DNA of 64,000 nt. It comes from Gelatoporia subvermispora B (lineage: Eukaryota > Basidiomycota > Agaricomycetes > Polyporales > Gelatoporiaceae). The notes under the pieces were generated by a model that saw only the letters and a list, made by a program, of their open reading frames with translations, was not told where the DNA came from and did not search any database. Positions 35,075 through 47,352 of the stretch are shown here, in pieces (position 1 is the stretch's first letter; each line of letters opens with the position of its first letter). Both the position numbers and the translations under genes were made by a program. The stretch spans positions 1,949,854-2,013,853 of the forward strand of contig KB445791.1 of NCBI GenBank assembly GCA_000320605.2, read 5' to 3'.

Positions 35075-37128
35075 TTAATGGTCACGCGTATTGGGTACGA
35101 GGTCCACGTATGGAGGCGGGTGCGCTACATTGTGGTGTTCGACATGTTCTGGCACAACGTATGGCGGGGGCGCGTGAGCTTCCCCACCATGACCATCCGG
35201 TGAATCGACTGAGAGATGAGTCCCTGTCTCCTCTGCGACCTGAGTAAACGCAGGAGCCGGGACTTGTGGGGTCGCCGTCTGCGAATCGCCTGGTGCCCGG
35301 AATGCAGAATCAATACTAGGAGGTGGGTCTGAGGGGTCGTCCATGGGTGGTGGAGGAGGTGGCGGTAGATGCTCGTGGGATATCCCTTCTTGGTGGTCCA
35401 GCGCGAACTCAAGCGCCTCCATGGCTGTTGTGCCGTCGAGGTTCGCAAGCCTCGTAACGTCTGGATCTCGCGAGGCCATCTCCATGGACGGTGGTGGCGT
35501 GAACGAACGGTCAGCTTCGTCGCTGTAGCCGTCGAATCGGTCCGACGCGGTGAACCCAAAAAGTGTTCCTTCGCCCTCGATCACGAGATCTGAAGGAGGA
35601 AGAGAGGGGGGTGGCATGCTAGGGTCGTCATGAGCAGGCAGGTAAATCTCCCGTTCAGACTCCATGAAGGTAGGTAGCCCAGAGGACGTGGATGCTTCCG
35701 GCGCTGTGGTCGAGAACGGGGGTGGAGCCTCGCGTTCCTCGAAGGGCGGAGGTGCATTTGCCAAGAAACTGGGCCCTGGCACGCCCTCGTAACGCGGCGC
35801 GTCGCCGTCCTCCACACGAACAGTTCTCTCCGGTGGGCGATCATGTTTCTTGTGATATGCTGCGTCAATATCATGCTCGACCTCTGGGAGGCGCGCTGTC
35901 GGGGGGATGATGGTAACGGGAATGGTGATCGTGGAAGTACGCTCTGTGTGATTTGACATATTCATGAAGGTGGCATGGACTCGCAGACTGAAAGTTACTG
36001 AGTGCAACAAGGTATTCTGCGTGATCGATGCGCAATCATCGTCTGACTCAAGGTAGTAGTAGTCACCGGGAGGTAACGCTTGGTGAGGGATGTCGGGGGA
36101 CCCAGTCGGAGGATGCAGAATGAGCCGGACGCGGATTGGTTGTGTTGGATGCAGCCGACAAGATGCTCCAGAGAAAGAGACGACCCGTACGTCCCCCCGT
36201 GCGTCGGAGGATGAGGAGGTTGCTGCCTCTTGAGCGAAATTCGACGAATTGATGCCCCGCTTTCCGATAGGAGACGAAGCCGAAGGATCTGCGCTGCTCC
36301 CTTCGTTGGCGTCATCGTCTGTAGACGAGTCCGTTTGGATCTGCACGTCGGCCTCCACAGACTCCTGAGCGTCGTCGTCCTTCAGTTGAATGGACCGAAC
36401 CAGCTCGGCACGAATGTTTCGGAGTCTCAGAGCTTGCTCCGTCACAAGTTCTCTCCGCGGGACAGGCACAGTCACGTACACGGGCAGGAGCTCCCCTGCT
36501 ACAAACGTCGTCCGCGGAATCTGCACCTCGACACGGGTTGGATCGTCCAGCGTCCGCGTCTCCGGTGCGATGGTGAGCTCGTGCGGACGCGAAGTGTATC
36601 GCCGCGTGTGCACAAGAAGCGACCTTGAGATGGCATGCACGCCGGCGCCCGAGCGGAGCAGGTGCGCGGAGAGTGTATGCGTGAGCGAGGACTGCGGCGT
36701 GTGGACGCATTGCGGGGTGTCGGCCGGGAGGGGGATGGAGAACGGAAAGCTCGACCGCTGCGGCGCGTGCTCGACCGCGCTCGAAAGCACCAGCTCCGAG
36801 TTGCCCAGTTCAATCTCGGAGCCATTTGCTGTCTCCACGGTGCGGAGGGAGATCGACCTGGATGATGCGGGGTCGTGAGCCATGATCGTCAGGGACGAGA
36901 GCAGCATACATACACCTTGTCCCATTGATATCCGTCCGGGCACTTGACCTGGAGCTCTCCCTCGATGGCTGCTCTCTCGCCCTCCGCGCCCAAGTAGCCC
37001 TTCTGGAAGCTCACGCTATTGGCAGGAGGGATGAGTAGTATTTGCGGCTCCGCGACGGCATGCTCGACGTCGGCTGTAGCAGCACTAGGCGTCTCCGGCG
37101 AATAAGTAGGCGGTGGTTCCAAAGACAT
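35075..37128 (-). CDS. Alpha-arrestin-like adaptor with C-terminal PPxY motifs
   Basis: Arrestin-related trafficking adaptor that would link the ubiquitin ligase Rsp5 to membrane cargo. Exon 1 starts MSLEPPPTYSPETPS and reads through AIEGELQVKCPDGYQWDKV. An intron leads to SISLRTVETANGSEIE, the usual arrestin-N edge. Then SSFPFSIPLPADTPQCVHT, SLTHTLSAHLLRSG, and the arrestin-C part (TTFVAGELLPVYVTVPVP, LRLRNIRAELVRSIQLK, ITIPVTIIPPTARLP). The last 200 residues are Pro- and Asp-rich disorder ending with two PPPY motifs (APPPYVVPE and HPPPYVDLV), plus PPTY at the N-terminus. PPxY motifs bind Rsp5 WW domains (family knowledge). Stop at 35075-35077. Confidence 0.85.
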
Positions 37129-38409
37129 GGCTGTTGGAGGTCGCGCGGTACCTGCTCAGCATGAGGACGTCTCATGGGGCTCCATTGCCGCTGTGAGCAC
37201 AGCTGAGCGCTGAGCGCCCGCACGGGCTGTACGGATCCTGTCCGGTGTTGTGCAGCGGGCACAGTGTATGGCAGATGGGGCATAGCAAAAGAAATATATC
37301 AGTTGATGGTCGATGAACAGCTCGCGTTAGGTGGGCGGAAGTAACCTGGCCCAGCACACCTCGCAAAATGCAATATTCATCTTTCATCGGTCCGTCCAAC
37401 ATGTCAATATCACAAGCGATGCATATGATTGTTGGTGACTTCTAAATATACACCAACTGTCGCCTACATGGACAACATCTATCATGACCGGATGGTATCC
37501 GAATGGGTATGTATCCAGAGTCCCGAGGCAGTCCCCACACCTATTCAAGCGCGGACCAAAGAAGAACATTGGACGCATTCCGATATCTCTTGGCTATGTT
37601 TTGACCTCAACAAACCGTGGAGCACGCGGTCCAGGAGGATACCTGATAGCCGACTTCGTTTTCCCTCCTTTCGTGGAAGAGGGTCCCGGGTCTTATGTTT
37701 TCAAATCGGTGCAAAACTCATGTCATTGAACATGGTAAACATTTCATTCATTATCTACACGTGTACTGGCGAAGAGAAGGAGTATCAGCTTCACCGTCAA
37801 TTTCCGATAAAAATGATTATAGATGTTTCCCCGAATGATAAAAATCAACCCCCAAGCGAGGAAAGCTCGAATGAGGAAAGCTGAAGGGGATCATTGGATC
37901 GATTTTGGCTACACATTGACCTCGCACAGCCATGGAAAAGGCAGACAAGGCTTCGATAGAGCCGAACACAAAAATTACTCACCAAAAGTGTTTAAAAAAT
38001 GAACAATTTGCGATAGCGAGCAGAGCAGACGAGGGGCCGCGAAGAACATATCATTAAGTAGGTTACCTGGGACATCATTAGTTGAGGCAGCGAGGAGTGT
38101 CTGGAACACTGACCTAAGAGCTACTCTACGACGAGAGACCTGATAGGCATGTCTCCCAAGGTTGCAAGATGCGATTGTCCTCGAAGTGTGAAGGGAGACG
38201 GAGAGAACAGTGTCAAAGGACAAATAATGTTGGCTACACATTGACCTCGTACACCGGAGGAGAGCGGTGAACGAGGCTTCGAAAGAGCCGTAGTATGTGG
38301 TGTATCTGGTGCAGAAACCTGGGTATCTCATTGGCTGTACATACTGATACATGTCATCTAGAAACCTATGCCAGAGTGTAAGAATCATATTTTGCTGATA
38401 AAGCGGGCT
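37129..38409. other. Unassigned 1.3-kb region with weak open frames
   Basis: Between the arrestin start and the DUF1764 stop. A plus-strand frame of 151 residues (37429-37884) and an overlapping one (37484-37729) are both unusually open, and I recognise neither. A minus-strand frame (37975-38388) is also open and unrecognised. An imperfect direct repeat lies at 37906 and 38231. This could be a decayed or lineage-specific gene, or a repeat remnant. Confidence 0.35.
37906..38295. repeat. Imperfect direct repeat pair (about 60 bp, 325 bp apart)
   Basis: The sequence tggctacacattgacctcg occurs at 37906 and again at 38231. Similarity continues for about 60 bases, including aggcttcgataga-gccg versus aggcttcgaaagagccg. 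Both repeats have the same orientation. The feature spans both members and the stretch between them. Confidence 0.6.
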
Positions 38410-38973
38410 TTACTCACAACACTGGCAATCGAATGGGCATAGAGGCGTATCTATGACGTTGAGTGGTCAACTGTCTGGGCGCTATGTATGATGCAAAGTG
38501 AATGCACACCTCCTCCCTGATCGGTGATTCCGAGTTCGCCCTCTTTGTAAATAGACCAGCCTTCTTCGGTGGTTCGTCCTGATGACGGTCGTATTACGAG
38601 CAATCTCGGCAAGCTGCGCAGTCAGTGACATACTAGATCCCGCGCCCCTAGAATCTTTGAAGCGCGCCTCGTCCTCCCTGCCCGCCTTTGGCCGCTTCTT
38701 TTGCGCCGGGGCCGCTTTGGGTGCTTTGGTGGAGGCGGGAGCAGCTGGGGCAGGGCGGACAGAGGGGTCGACGACGGTCTGTGGAGCAGGACGCTTGGAC
38801 GGCCGCTTCGCAGAAGCGTCAACGTCGGGCTCTGGCTCGCGCTTCCTCTTCGCACCCTTGTCCTTCTTTTTCTTTTTTGCTGGGGTGGAAGAGGACGAGG
38901 GTGGAGGAGGAGCTGCTGATGCCTTGCCTTTGCCTTTGAAGGCGAATATGTCGTCGATTTCAGAGGCAGGCAT
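38410..38973 (-). CDS. DUF1764 family protein, small, nuclear-type
   Basis: Starts MPASEIDDIFAFKGKGK (ATG 38971-38973), then Lys-, Ala- and Pro-rich disorder with KKKKKDK. The second part has the family signature FKDSRG, then after a short intron RRTTEEGWSIYKEGELGI (first residue spliced) and DQGG, then after another intron DTPLCPFDCQCCE before TAA at 38410-38412. The F-DSRG, EEG-IYKEGELGI and CPFDCxCC order identifies DUF1764 (PF08576); its function is unknown. About 145 residues. Shares a promoter region of about 260 bp with the SWI1-like gene. Confidence 0.85.
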
Positions 38974-39235
38974 CGAGTGGGTCGGAGGATGAGGAAGAAG
39001 AGCAGGGTAAAAAATGAGAGGACGCGGATGGTCACGGGAGCGCGTGCGTGGGACGAGCCGGGATGGAGGCGCTGGGGGGCGGGGCACGAGGCTATTGGCG
39101 CGCTGTCGAGAGCCGTAGCATCGCAAAGCCGGCAGCAACTAGACACGGCGGAATCAGACAACAAATTCGGAGGCGGAGCAGCTAGCGGCGAGAGCCCAGC
39201 CGGCATCGATACACACAACAGGGCAAACAGCCTGA

Positions 39236-42200
39236 ATGCATATGATGTGAGTCTACCGACGTCCTTCCCCCTGTCCAACAGACGTGACTCCCTTCCCCTC
39301 CTAAAGGCATCAGAACATACCCAACAACGCCCAGCCCCATCATCCTTTTCCCGCCCCCATATCTACTAATGCTCCGGATTCTTCCCTCCCATTCAGTCTC
39401 GACCCATATACCGCTAAACAGATGGCCGCGCTTCAGGCCACAAGCCTAGCCAAAGCAGCCAATCGCTCTGCGCCTGGCGGAACTTCGGTCCCTTATTTCG
39501 GAGGATTGTCGACAGCACAACAAGCCGCCCTGCCCCGCCACGACACCCCGCAAGACGTCAACCCTCATGCCCCCGCGGGGCTTCCAGACTTCCAAATACC
39601 CAATCATCACCAGAACGTAAGTCTCCTCTTCCCTCCGTCCCTCGCCACCTCTCATGCCGCTCGCCTGATGGATCAGCCCAATCCCGGCACAGCACCTAAC
39701 CCCATGATGTTGCAGCAGCAGCAACATGTCATGCAGCAGAGGAAGCGATCTTTCGTCACCGGCCTCGCCAACATCATGGCTCAACGCAATATGCCCTTGC
39801 CGCCCGCTCTCACCGGCACGCAGATCCCTGGTTATGACCAGAACCACTCCCCGTGGAAGAGCCTCGAGATCTCTCCCATTGATATCGGCACCGTCCGTCT
39901 GGCGGGGAGGGACATTGATCTGTTCAAGCTATGGGGGTTGGTCCAGCAAGCTGGCGGCAGCCCGAAGGTTAGCACTCGCAAGGGTCTCTTAGGTAAATGC
40001 GTGCTCATCTCTCCGCAGGTTACACAGCAAAATATGTGGAACATATTCCTACCTCAGTTTGACCTACCCGAGTACCTCCCGGGCAGTCAGCAGAGCACTG
40101 CCCTAGCCCTCGCGCATTACTTCAAGGCGATCGTCGGCCCGTTTGAAGAAGTATACAGAAAGAACTTCCACAATCACGGGTCCGGCCCTATGCATGGGCG
40201 TACACCCTCTGGCCCACAAGGGATGTCGATGTCAGGGAGCCCGCAACGACCCAGTGGGATGCCTGGCACGTATTCGCCGAATGGCGCAATACCGGGAGCT
40301 GTGGGCAACAACCAGTCTATGATGGGTATGGGTTCGGCCTCGCATGGTCTCGACTCTCTTGGAGCGGGTGCCAATGGACCGTTCAACACTCCCAATATGT
40401 CGCACACACCTCAGATTCCCCAGCTTGGCATGCCCAATGGTTCGCGTATGACACCTGAAGCGCGTCCGGGTATGCCCTCCAGTATGTCCGACACCCTGCT
40501 CGGTGCTCCGTCAATATCTCGGTCACATTCCTCTGTGGGCGGATTTCCTTTCCCTACTGGACCATCAGATCCGAGCGTTGACGGCGACCAGGACCCGGAA
40601 AGTCGGAAGCGCAAGATGAGAGAATCTGAGGAGATAGATCCCAAGCGTGTCAGGCAGAAGACAGGTATGATCGCCGGACGCTGTTACTGTCGTGTTGTCG
40701 CTGAGGACTTTCTGTAGCCGGGTCGGACGCCTCGGAGGCAAACTTGGTATGTCACGTGTCTATCAAAGACGACTTTGAGCTGAACCTGTGGTTCCTAGTC
40801 CGCTGGTCTAGATCGGAAGTCTGTGCCTCCATCCAGCACATCGATGACTGGCTCGATAGCGCCCACACGTATTCGCCAGCCTGCACGACGGAAGATCGAA
40901 TACGTCCCATTTGCTCGCGAGCTTGACACCCATGGTGGACGAGATCTGGACGCGGTTCAGAAGGAGCATACCCGTGCTGCACGACGACATATCAAATCGC
41001 TGGATGAGTGGGGTCGTGTTGACATCGAAGCGTTGACGCTGTCCCTCCGGTCGCGTCTTTCCACCGAACTCTCTTACGCGTTATCCACGTTCACCTTCAT
41101 CAGCATCATGCCGGGCAACCACAAAGATAGTGGCTTCCCCATCTCTCAAGCACCTGATCTGTTGGAAGAGGTCCTCGATCTGATTGAAGACCTGGCTTTC
41201 GACAGTGTGGACGACTCGTCGGATATTGAGGATCCTCCAGGACCGCATATATGGACATACCGCGAGCTGTCCAACTCCCTCGTTGAGGAAGGCCTGAAGC
41301 ACTTCGCTGGGCTGCAGTCATATCAAGGCGCGAAAAACCCAGAATTAGGGCCGAAGCAACGCCCTGGAGACCTCATACTCTGTGCCGTCAACATCTTGCG
41401 TAATCTGTGCAACTTCCCAGATAACCACGAGTATATGGCGAGGCATGACCGATTTTTGCCCATCCTCTTCCGTCTCTGCAGCCTGGCTCCACCAGATACC
41501 AAAACTTCCCCACGGCCAGCTTCGTCATCACTCTCACTCGCAGACCTCCTGACCCTCCGGAAAGATACTGTCAACGTCCTGATCAACGTGGCCGGTTATG
41601 TCAATCTGTCTTCAATGTCCGACTCGGAAGAGGGTATTCTGCTTGCCGTGCGGCGTGCATACGAGACTATGGCTTCATTCCTCACAGACGCTGTTGAGGC
41701 TGTCCCACCCTTCCAGTCGATGATGCTCCACGGCCTCCCTCCGACCGTGCAACACGCGAAGCCGTCGGCACTCGCGGACGTCACCCTGGAAGCCTTCACA
41801 CGGCTGCTCCAACCAGATGAAAATCGGCGACTGGCTGCTGAGGCCGTCCCTCAAGAATGGCTTTGGGAAACGATGGAGGCGCTCGTGCACCGGCTGCCCG
41901 TCGTCGACACGGACTTCCAGGTGATCATGCGCGAGAGCTGGCTCGCATACATCGAGAAGCTCGTCATGGCTATCTACGAGATCGCGTTCCTCGCGCCGCC
42001 CGCGGTCAAACGGCGCATCAAGACCGACCGCCAGCTCGGCTTCCCGAAGGTGCTCCTGCGCTTTGTCAAGAAGTTCACGCTGCAGGCGACACCGGAGATG
42101 CGCTCGTGGTTCTCCGTCGCGGTGCGCCGCGCAATCGAGGCGATGAAGCTCATAGACGACGCGGACTCGGACTCGTTCGACACGTCGCCGCAGACGTCGC

Positions 42201-42370
42201 CGATGCTCACTTTCGGCGTTGGCTATGGCGAGCACGGCGAATCACGAATTGAGAAGGGCATGGGCCTGCTCAGCGGATACCAGGAGGAGATTACATGGGG
42301 CCTGATGACTAATCGCGACGTTGATGAACTCATCTTCCAGGAGTTGGAGAGTCTTGTACGAATTGGGTGA
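39236..42370 (+). CDS. SWI1: SWI1-like ARID subunit of SWI/SNF
   Basis: Chromatin-remodelling subunit. The N-terminal exon has Gln/Asn/Pro-rich sequence (NNAQPHHPFPAPI, LQQQQHVMQQRKRS). The ARID domain reads FVTGLANIMAQRN, PLPPALTG, IDLFKLWGLVQQAGGSPK, then VTQQNMWNIFLPQFDLPEYLP, with ALAHYFKAIVGPFEEVY. A Gly/Met-rich disordered region and a basic patch (SRKRKMRES) follow. After two introns a long helical C-terminal domain (KIEYVPFARELDTHGGRD, ILCAVNILRNLCNFPDNHEY, LRKDTVNVLINVAGYVNLS) ends at 42370, like the SWI1/ARID1 ARM repeat domain. Two introns are in frame (about 39617-39676, 39969-40019). The first exon (ATG 39236) is provisional; conserved coding sequence certainly extends upstream of 39422. 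Confidence 0.82.
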
Positions 42371-42496
42371 ATGCTAAACGAGCTATTTATATATTCCGTG
42401 ACCGGCTCCGTTTTGATTTACGCATATGTATACCACTATATGTATTGTGTGTACTTTATCCTAGGAAATCTTTGTGCGGGTCATACATTGTGCACT

Positions 42497-45400
42497 TCAG
42501 TCCAGCTGAGATTCGTAGTGAACTCTGGATCCTCGATGGCCAAATGTCGTGACATGGCCAGAACACTCGCCACTGTCAATGGTATCAGTCTTGCCGCCTT
42601 GGTCGAGAAGGAAGTAAGCTTACACAACCAGTGCATGTTCTCCTTTTGCAGTGTCGCCGAGAGAGAAGTGACCGATGTCGTTGTCACACCGGGCGATTAC
42701 ATGTCCATTTCGCAGGTCCTCGCCCGATTTTGTAACGTCCCATAATCTCACGCAACCTGCGTCACAGAGATTCAGTACTAAGACCACCAACATTCATGCC
42801 GATCGAGGGTGTTCGACGTACCGTCTGATCCTCCTGTCACGAGTCCTACCTCCTCAACCCACTTGGCTTCCACGACACCATACATGCCCTCTCTGTATGG
42901 GCCCTCGTGCTCGAGACAGTGCAACGGCTGAGGTTTCAAGTAGCGGGAGTCGTACACGTAGATCATGTCGTTGCTAAGCGCGAGTGCCAGGTGAAGGCCA
43001 TCTGGGCTGTACAAGACGCGGTTCACCTCCACTGGCCTGTCGGAACCGTCTGTTGTATCGAGTGGGTCGATATCGATGGAGGATGTTGCTCGTGACCTTC
43101 GCCTCCGTACATCGTACTGGCGCAACAGGTGGGATGCTGGCTCTCGCGCAACAATTGCGAGTCGTTCTCCTATAAACACGTGACGGCAAGGTCAATGAAT
43201 GACCGTCAGGAGTGGGTCCATCCTGCTCGCCTTTAGTATCGACCGCCACCTTCTCGCCCACAGCTTTCAAATCAAAGGTCAAACACGACTGCATTGTGGC
43301 AAGATCATACGCCTTGTGATAACCGCAGTGGATATCCTCGTCGGAAGATGATGTCGACGCGAATAACATATTGGCACTATGGCCAGTGCCCCACGTCAGA
43401 TCCGCGATGTATTGGTCGCGATCCTCTGCCGCAACATGCCACCGTCCATGGGGGGATATCTGGTCATCATGAAAATCATAGAAATAGACAGCCCTGAGTG
43501 ACCGCATAACAAGTAAGCAAACATCGATCAAGTGAGTAGATGTGTTTAGAACTTGCCCGTTCGACCCTTCCACAGCCAGCACTGACGAGTCCGGCTTATA
43601 TGTTAGTGAATTTGGATCGCAATCAAACCTCACTGGAAGCCGTGTATGAGTATGACAGCAAGCTAGAGAGGTATAGAGTCTGGAAGTCACCTGCTCCGAG
43701 TGCTCGCGGGCGGGAACCTGCGCCCTTCCAAACGACAACGCGGCGATCCATCCCCGCCGAGACAAACCTTTCGGGTCTATTGCAAAGGTGCTCGTTTGTC
43801 AGGTTTGATTTCCATTCGTTCACATGACATGAACATACCGAAGCGGATCAAATTGGACGTCATTTACGGTATAGAACTTGGCGGTCTCTGCAGCAATGGC
43901 GTCCGCTCCGATCAACACATGGAGCTGATAACCCGACTCGAAGACATCACTGAGCGAAGAGTACATACCCGTGTCGTTGGTCCGTACACTGCCTCGATGA
44001 CCGTGAAGTATTATTGCTGAATATAGTGTAACCATACGCATGCAACTGTCTTTCCGCTAATGCAGGCCTCACCTGACTTCCCTGTCCAGTACATCATTGT
44101 ACCTTCACGATTGTATGCATCTGGGATTGTTCAGAAGCAGTCTCTGTGGGTTTCGAATGGACCGACCAGGTTGTTCGTCGTACATGCCCGTGCTAACTGC
44201 ACTGGCAACGAGTATGTGTTTGCCACACTGTACGGCCCTGTTTATTGCTACCTGGGCTGAGTGTTCAACAGCAATTCCACAGTTCTTGTACATACCACCA
44301 GGACTGTGGTGAATGAGATTTCGCTCAGGAAAGTCATATAATGATTTGAAGCGGATATCAGTGCTCTCCGAGTTACGCAGTAACTTTCCATATTGTCGGA
44401 CTGGAAGGTCACGTATGCGGAGATACTTGAACTACACAGATTCTCGAGTGAGTAGTCCAATGCCGTACGTCATATGACTTACCTTTTCCCAAAAGAACAG
44501 CTCTCCAGCATAACCTGTATTACGTGTCCCTTGACTGGTGCAAGGCCGTCGTACTTGATCAAGACGCGATGGTCTCGTGGCTCCTCTCTCTTTGTGGACT
44601 AGCCGAATCGATGCCGGGACCGTTACCGAATCCACCAGTGTTGCATTCATAGATGTGAATGTAGATTTATCGATGTCCTGGAGCTTTAATTCCCTTGCTG
44701 GCCGCTAAGCGCGTGGTTCAGTACGTGAATGTCGTGCACCAGTAGCATACACATGCCCTTTCGCGTTTGCTCAGGTCCTCTTCATCGCCGCTATACCCCG
44801 AAGAATACATTGAGGCGCAATCGCTGGCTGCAAAGTCAGACCTCAGTATTTCACGCGTTTATCGGTGCTTTCAAACTTATGCAGAGACCGACATGTGTAC
44901 GCGTCTTCTGCAAAGTGAGTGGACACTGATCGTGGCTGTGTCAAATTCGGGGTAGTTGTACACTTCCGAGCTTTCTGATATATGTCTTGAGAAATCTGGG
45001 CATCCAGAGCTGCATGTACTCACTTTGGGCGGAGGTGGTCTGGCGTCATCGTCGCTGCTTGAGAGAACGATGACTTCCTTTGAAGGCCCGGCCGTGGGAG
45101 GGGTCCCGCCCATTGAATGTCGCCTGCTACCTCCCGGAGTGACAGTCTTACGATGGTCCTGCACACGGTTCTTTAGCTGTGGAGAGCCAGCTTGGGGTGG
45201 CTTTGATATAGTGGACCTCCCGTCGAGCCCCGTGACGATATTCCGTGCTACCTATAGCTGCCAGTCAGACCTTGTCCAAGACTGAAAGAGGAGCATAGCC
45301 ATGATAGCCACCGCTTGCTTCCTCTTGTGAAGATTCTGAGTGACACGCAATGAAGCACTGATCTTGCATATATTCCGGAGCTATCACTCACTTGTAGTCT

Positions 45401-45538
45401 CTGGGCGGTAGCTTGGGCAATGTCGCGGCGAAGAACCGCTTTGACGAACTGGGGGTTATCACTATCATATTCCGACCCCTCCAGGTCGATAACAAGTCGC
45501 TCGTCAACGTCGATTGGGACATCAGCCTTGCTCTGCAT
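42497..45538 (-). CDS. WD40-repeat protein with SUMO-interaction-like motif
   Basis: About 15 short exons. The N-terminus (ATG 45536-45538) reads VPIDVDERLVIDLEGSEYDSD, then EASGGYHGYAPLSVLDK, and after an 80-100-nt intron LKNRVQDHRKT and EVIVLSSSDDD, which looks like a SUMO-interacting motif. Then ELKLQDIDKSTFTSMNATLV. WD40 blades follow: LHGHRGSVRTND, TVNDVQFDPLRPERFVSAGMDRRVVVW (spliced), AVYFYDFHDD, IADLTWGTGHSANMLFAS, VNRVLYSPDGLHLALALSND, LVTGGSDG|CVRLWDVTKSGED, ending SRVHYESQLD before TGA at 42497-42499. An in-frame TAG at about 45255 is removed by the intron starting at LDK. SIM plus WD40 suggests a SUMO-linked nuclear scaffold (inference). Divergent from the CDK11-like gene. Confidence 0.72.
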
Positions 45539-45728
45539 TATGCGGGACGTAATACACTAGTACTAGTGTGATGGCTAGACCGGTCAAGGGTGGTCGAACA
45601 TGGTGCTTATTGTGGACCGAGTCGGACGCTACTGTTGATAAGCGCGCACCGCGATCGGAACAAATACGCGACTCGCGGTAGCTCGCGGACACGGACGACT
45701 TTGGCTAATTGGCGCATCCTCACCCAGA

Positions 45729-47214
45729 ATGTCCACCAGTACTCCCACCACTCCTACCAAGAAACGCTCCCGCTGGGATGCAGAAGACGACGACGACGAG
45801 CCTCCAGTGCAGGCTTCCTCAAAGCGCAGGGCAAAGTCGAAGCAGGCCAAATCCGAGACCCCACCAGTTCAGACGCCAGCATCTACCAGCACACCCCCTC
45901 CTGTGCGCCCAGAACCAATACGTCCAACACACAGTGTCTACGTTCCCCCACGGACTTTGCATCCTGCTTTGACTCCGTCTAGATCTGTATACTGTTATGA
46001 ACGGCTCAACGCCATCGAGGAGGGTTCCTATGGCGTGGTCTTCCGTGCGCGTGACAAACAGACCGGAGAAATTGTTGCCCTTAAGAAGCTCAAGCTGGAC
46101 GAGGAGAAACACGGATTCCCCATTACCGCGTTGAGAGAGATCAATGCACTGATGACATGCAAGCATGAGAACGTCGTCAATATCCGAGAGGTCGTGGTTG
46201 GGGATACACTAACACAGTAAGTCTACTTCGCGTCCATGTCCAGATCGTGATCTTACCGCTTTGATCAGAGTCTTCATCGTCATGGATTTCATAGAGCATG
46301 ACCTCAAAACCTTGTTGACTGTCATGCCCTCGCCATTCCTCCAGTCGGAGATCAAGACCCTAATGCTACAGCTCCTCTCAGCTGTCGCGCATTGTCACGA
46401 GCGGTGGATTTTGCATCGGGACCTCAAGACCAGCAATCTGTTGATGAACAACAGAGGAACGATTAAGGTTGCTGACTTTGGTTTGGCTAGACGTTACGGT
46501 GACCCCATCGGTGTGGGTGGCTTGACGCAGCTTGTCGTTACTCTTTGGTATCGGTAAGGCATGTTCCCTCGCCTCCAGTTGTCCCGCCACTGTCGCAAGT
46601 TCTTCAGTGCACCAGAGATTCTACTCGGTGCGATTACGTACTCCACGGCCGTCGACATGTGGTCCGTTGGCTGCATCTTCGCGGAGCTCATCCTGAAGGA
46701 ACCCCTGTTCCAAGCAAAGGGAGAAATCGAATTATTGTCGATGATCTTCAAACTACTCGGCCCACCGACAGCTGCGTCCTGGCCGAATTTCCAGACACTG
46801 CCTCTTGCTAAAACGATCACTTTGCCTCCTCAACAACCGCCTCAGCTTCGCCAGAAGTTCCCCTACCTCACATCCGCCGGGTTGGATCTACTCTCGAGAC
46901 TGCTCACCTACGACCCAGAGAACCGCATTTCTGCTACAGAAGCACTGCAACATCCGTATTTCAAGTTGGGTCCTCTCGCCGCAGACGTTGAACGGTACTG
47001 ACACTGACAATAGCGAATCGCCATATCCAAAACACCCTGATCTATTCGGGTCATTCCCTTCGGCAGCAGCAGGAGAGAAGTATGTCTTACGCTCGTGCTT
47101 CACTGCTCTCTGTGTTGACAATGTCCGCTCAGGCGAAGAAAACCATTCGACAGTCCATCTGCGCCAGTCCGAGCCGCGGATCACAAGCTTTTGACCGACT
47201 TTGATGATGTGTAA
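45729..47214 (+). CDS. CDK11/CDK10-type cyclin-dependent kinase
   Basis: Ser/Thr kinase linked to transcription and splicing. Starts [17 protein letters not shown], with a disordered, Lys-rich N-terminus. The kinase domain has [11 protein letters not shown] (Gly loop), IVALKKLKL (catalytic Lys), [13 protein letters not shown] (cyclin-binding helix), [25 protein letters not shown] (catalytic loop), [11 protein letters not shown] (DFG), VVTLWYR|APEILLG and [19 protein letters not shown]. The C-terminus reads [15 protein letters not shown] and, after an intron, [22 protein letters not shown]. The helix motif PITALRE equals the CDK9 spelling, but [19 protein letters not shown] and the [11 protein letters not shown] tail are CDK11/CDK10 features. 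About 400 residues, single kinase domain. Confidence 0.88.
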
Positions 47215-47352
47215 GCAGAGTTTCTGACACCACTGACCAACGGACGCTGGTACCTCGTGCGTGGCAAGGATACAGAAACGTGTATTATATGATGGCAGCA
47301 CAAAGGGTATACAATGAGTCCCTAGATCAGCAATGTTGGTACAGCCCGCTTT

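Noticed and set aside
39617..39676. Sequence between NHHQN and PNPGT in the SWI1-like gene as coding
   Set aside because: It starts gtaagt, ends gatcag, is 60 nt long and in frame; an in-frame intron is more likely.
45250..45260. In-frame TAG in the N-terminal part of the WD40 gene, suggesting a pseudogene
   Set aside because: A GT-AG intron starting after EASGGYHGYAPLSVLDK removes it and joins in frame to LKNRVQDHRK.
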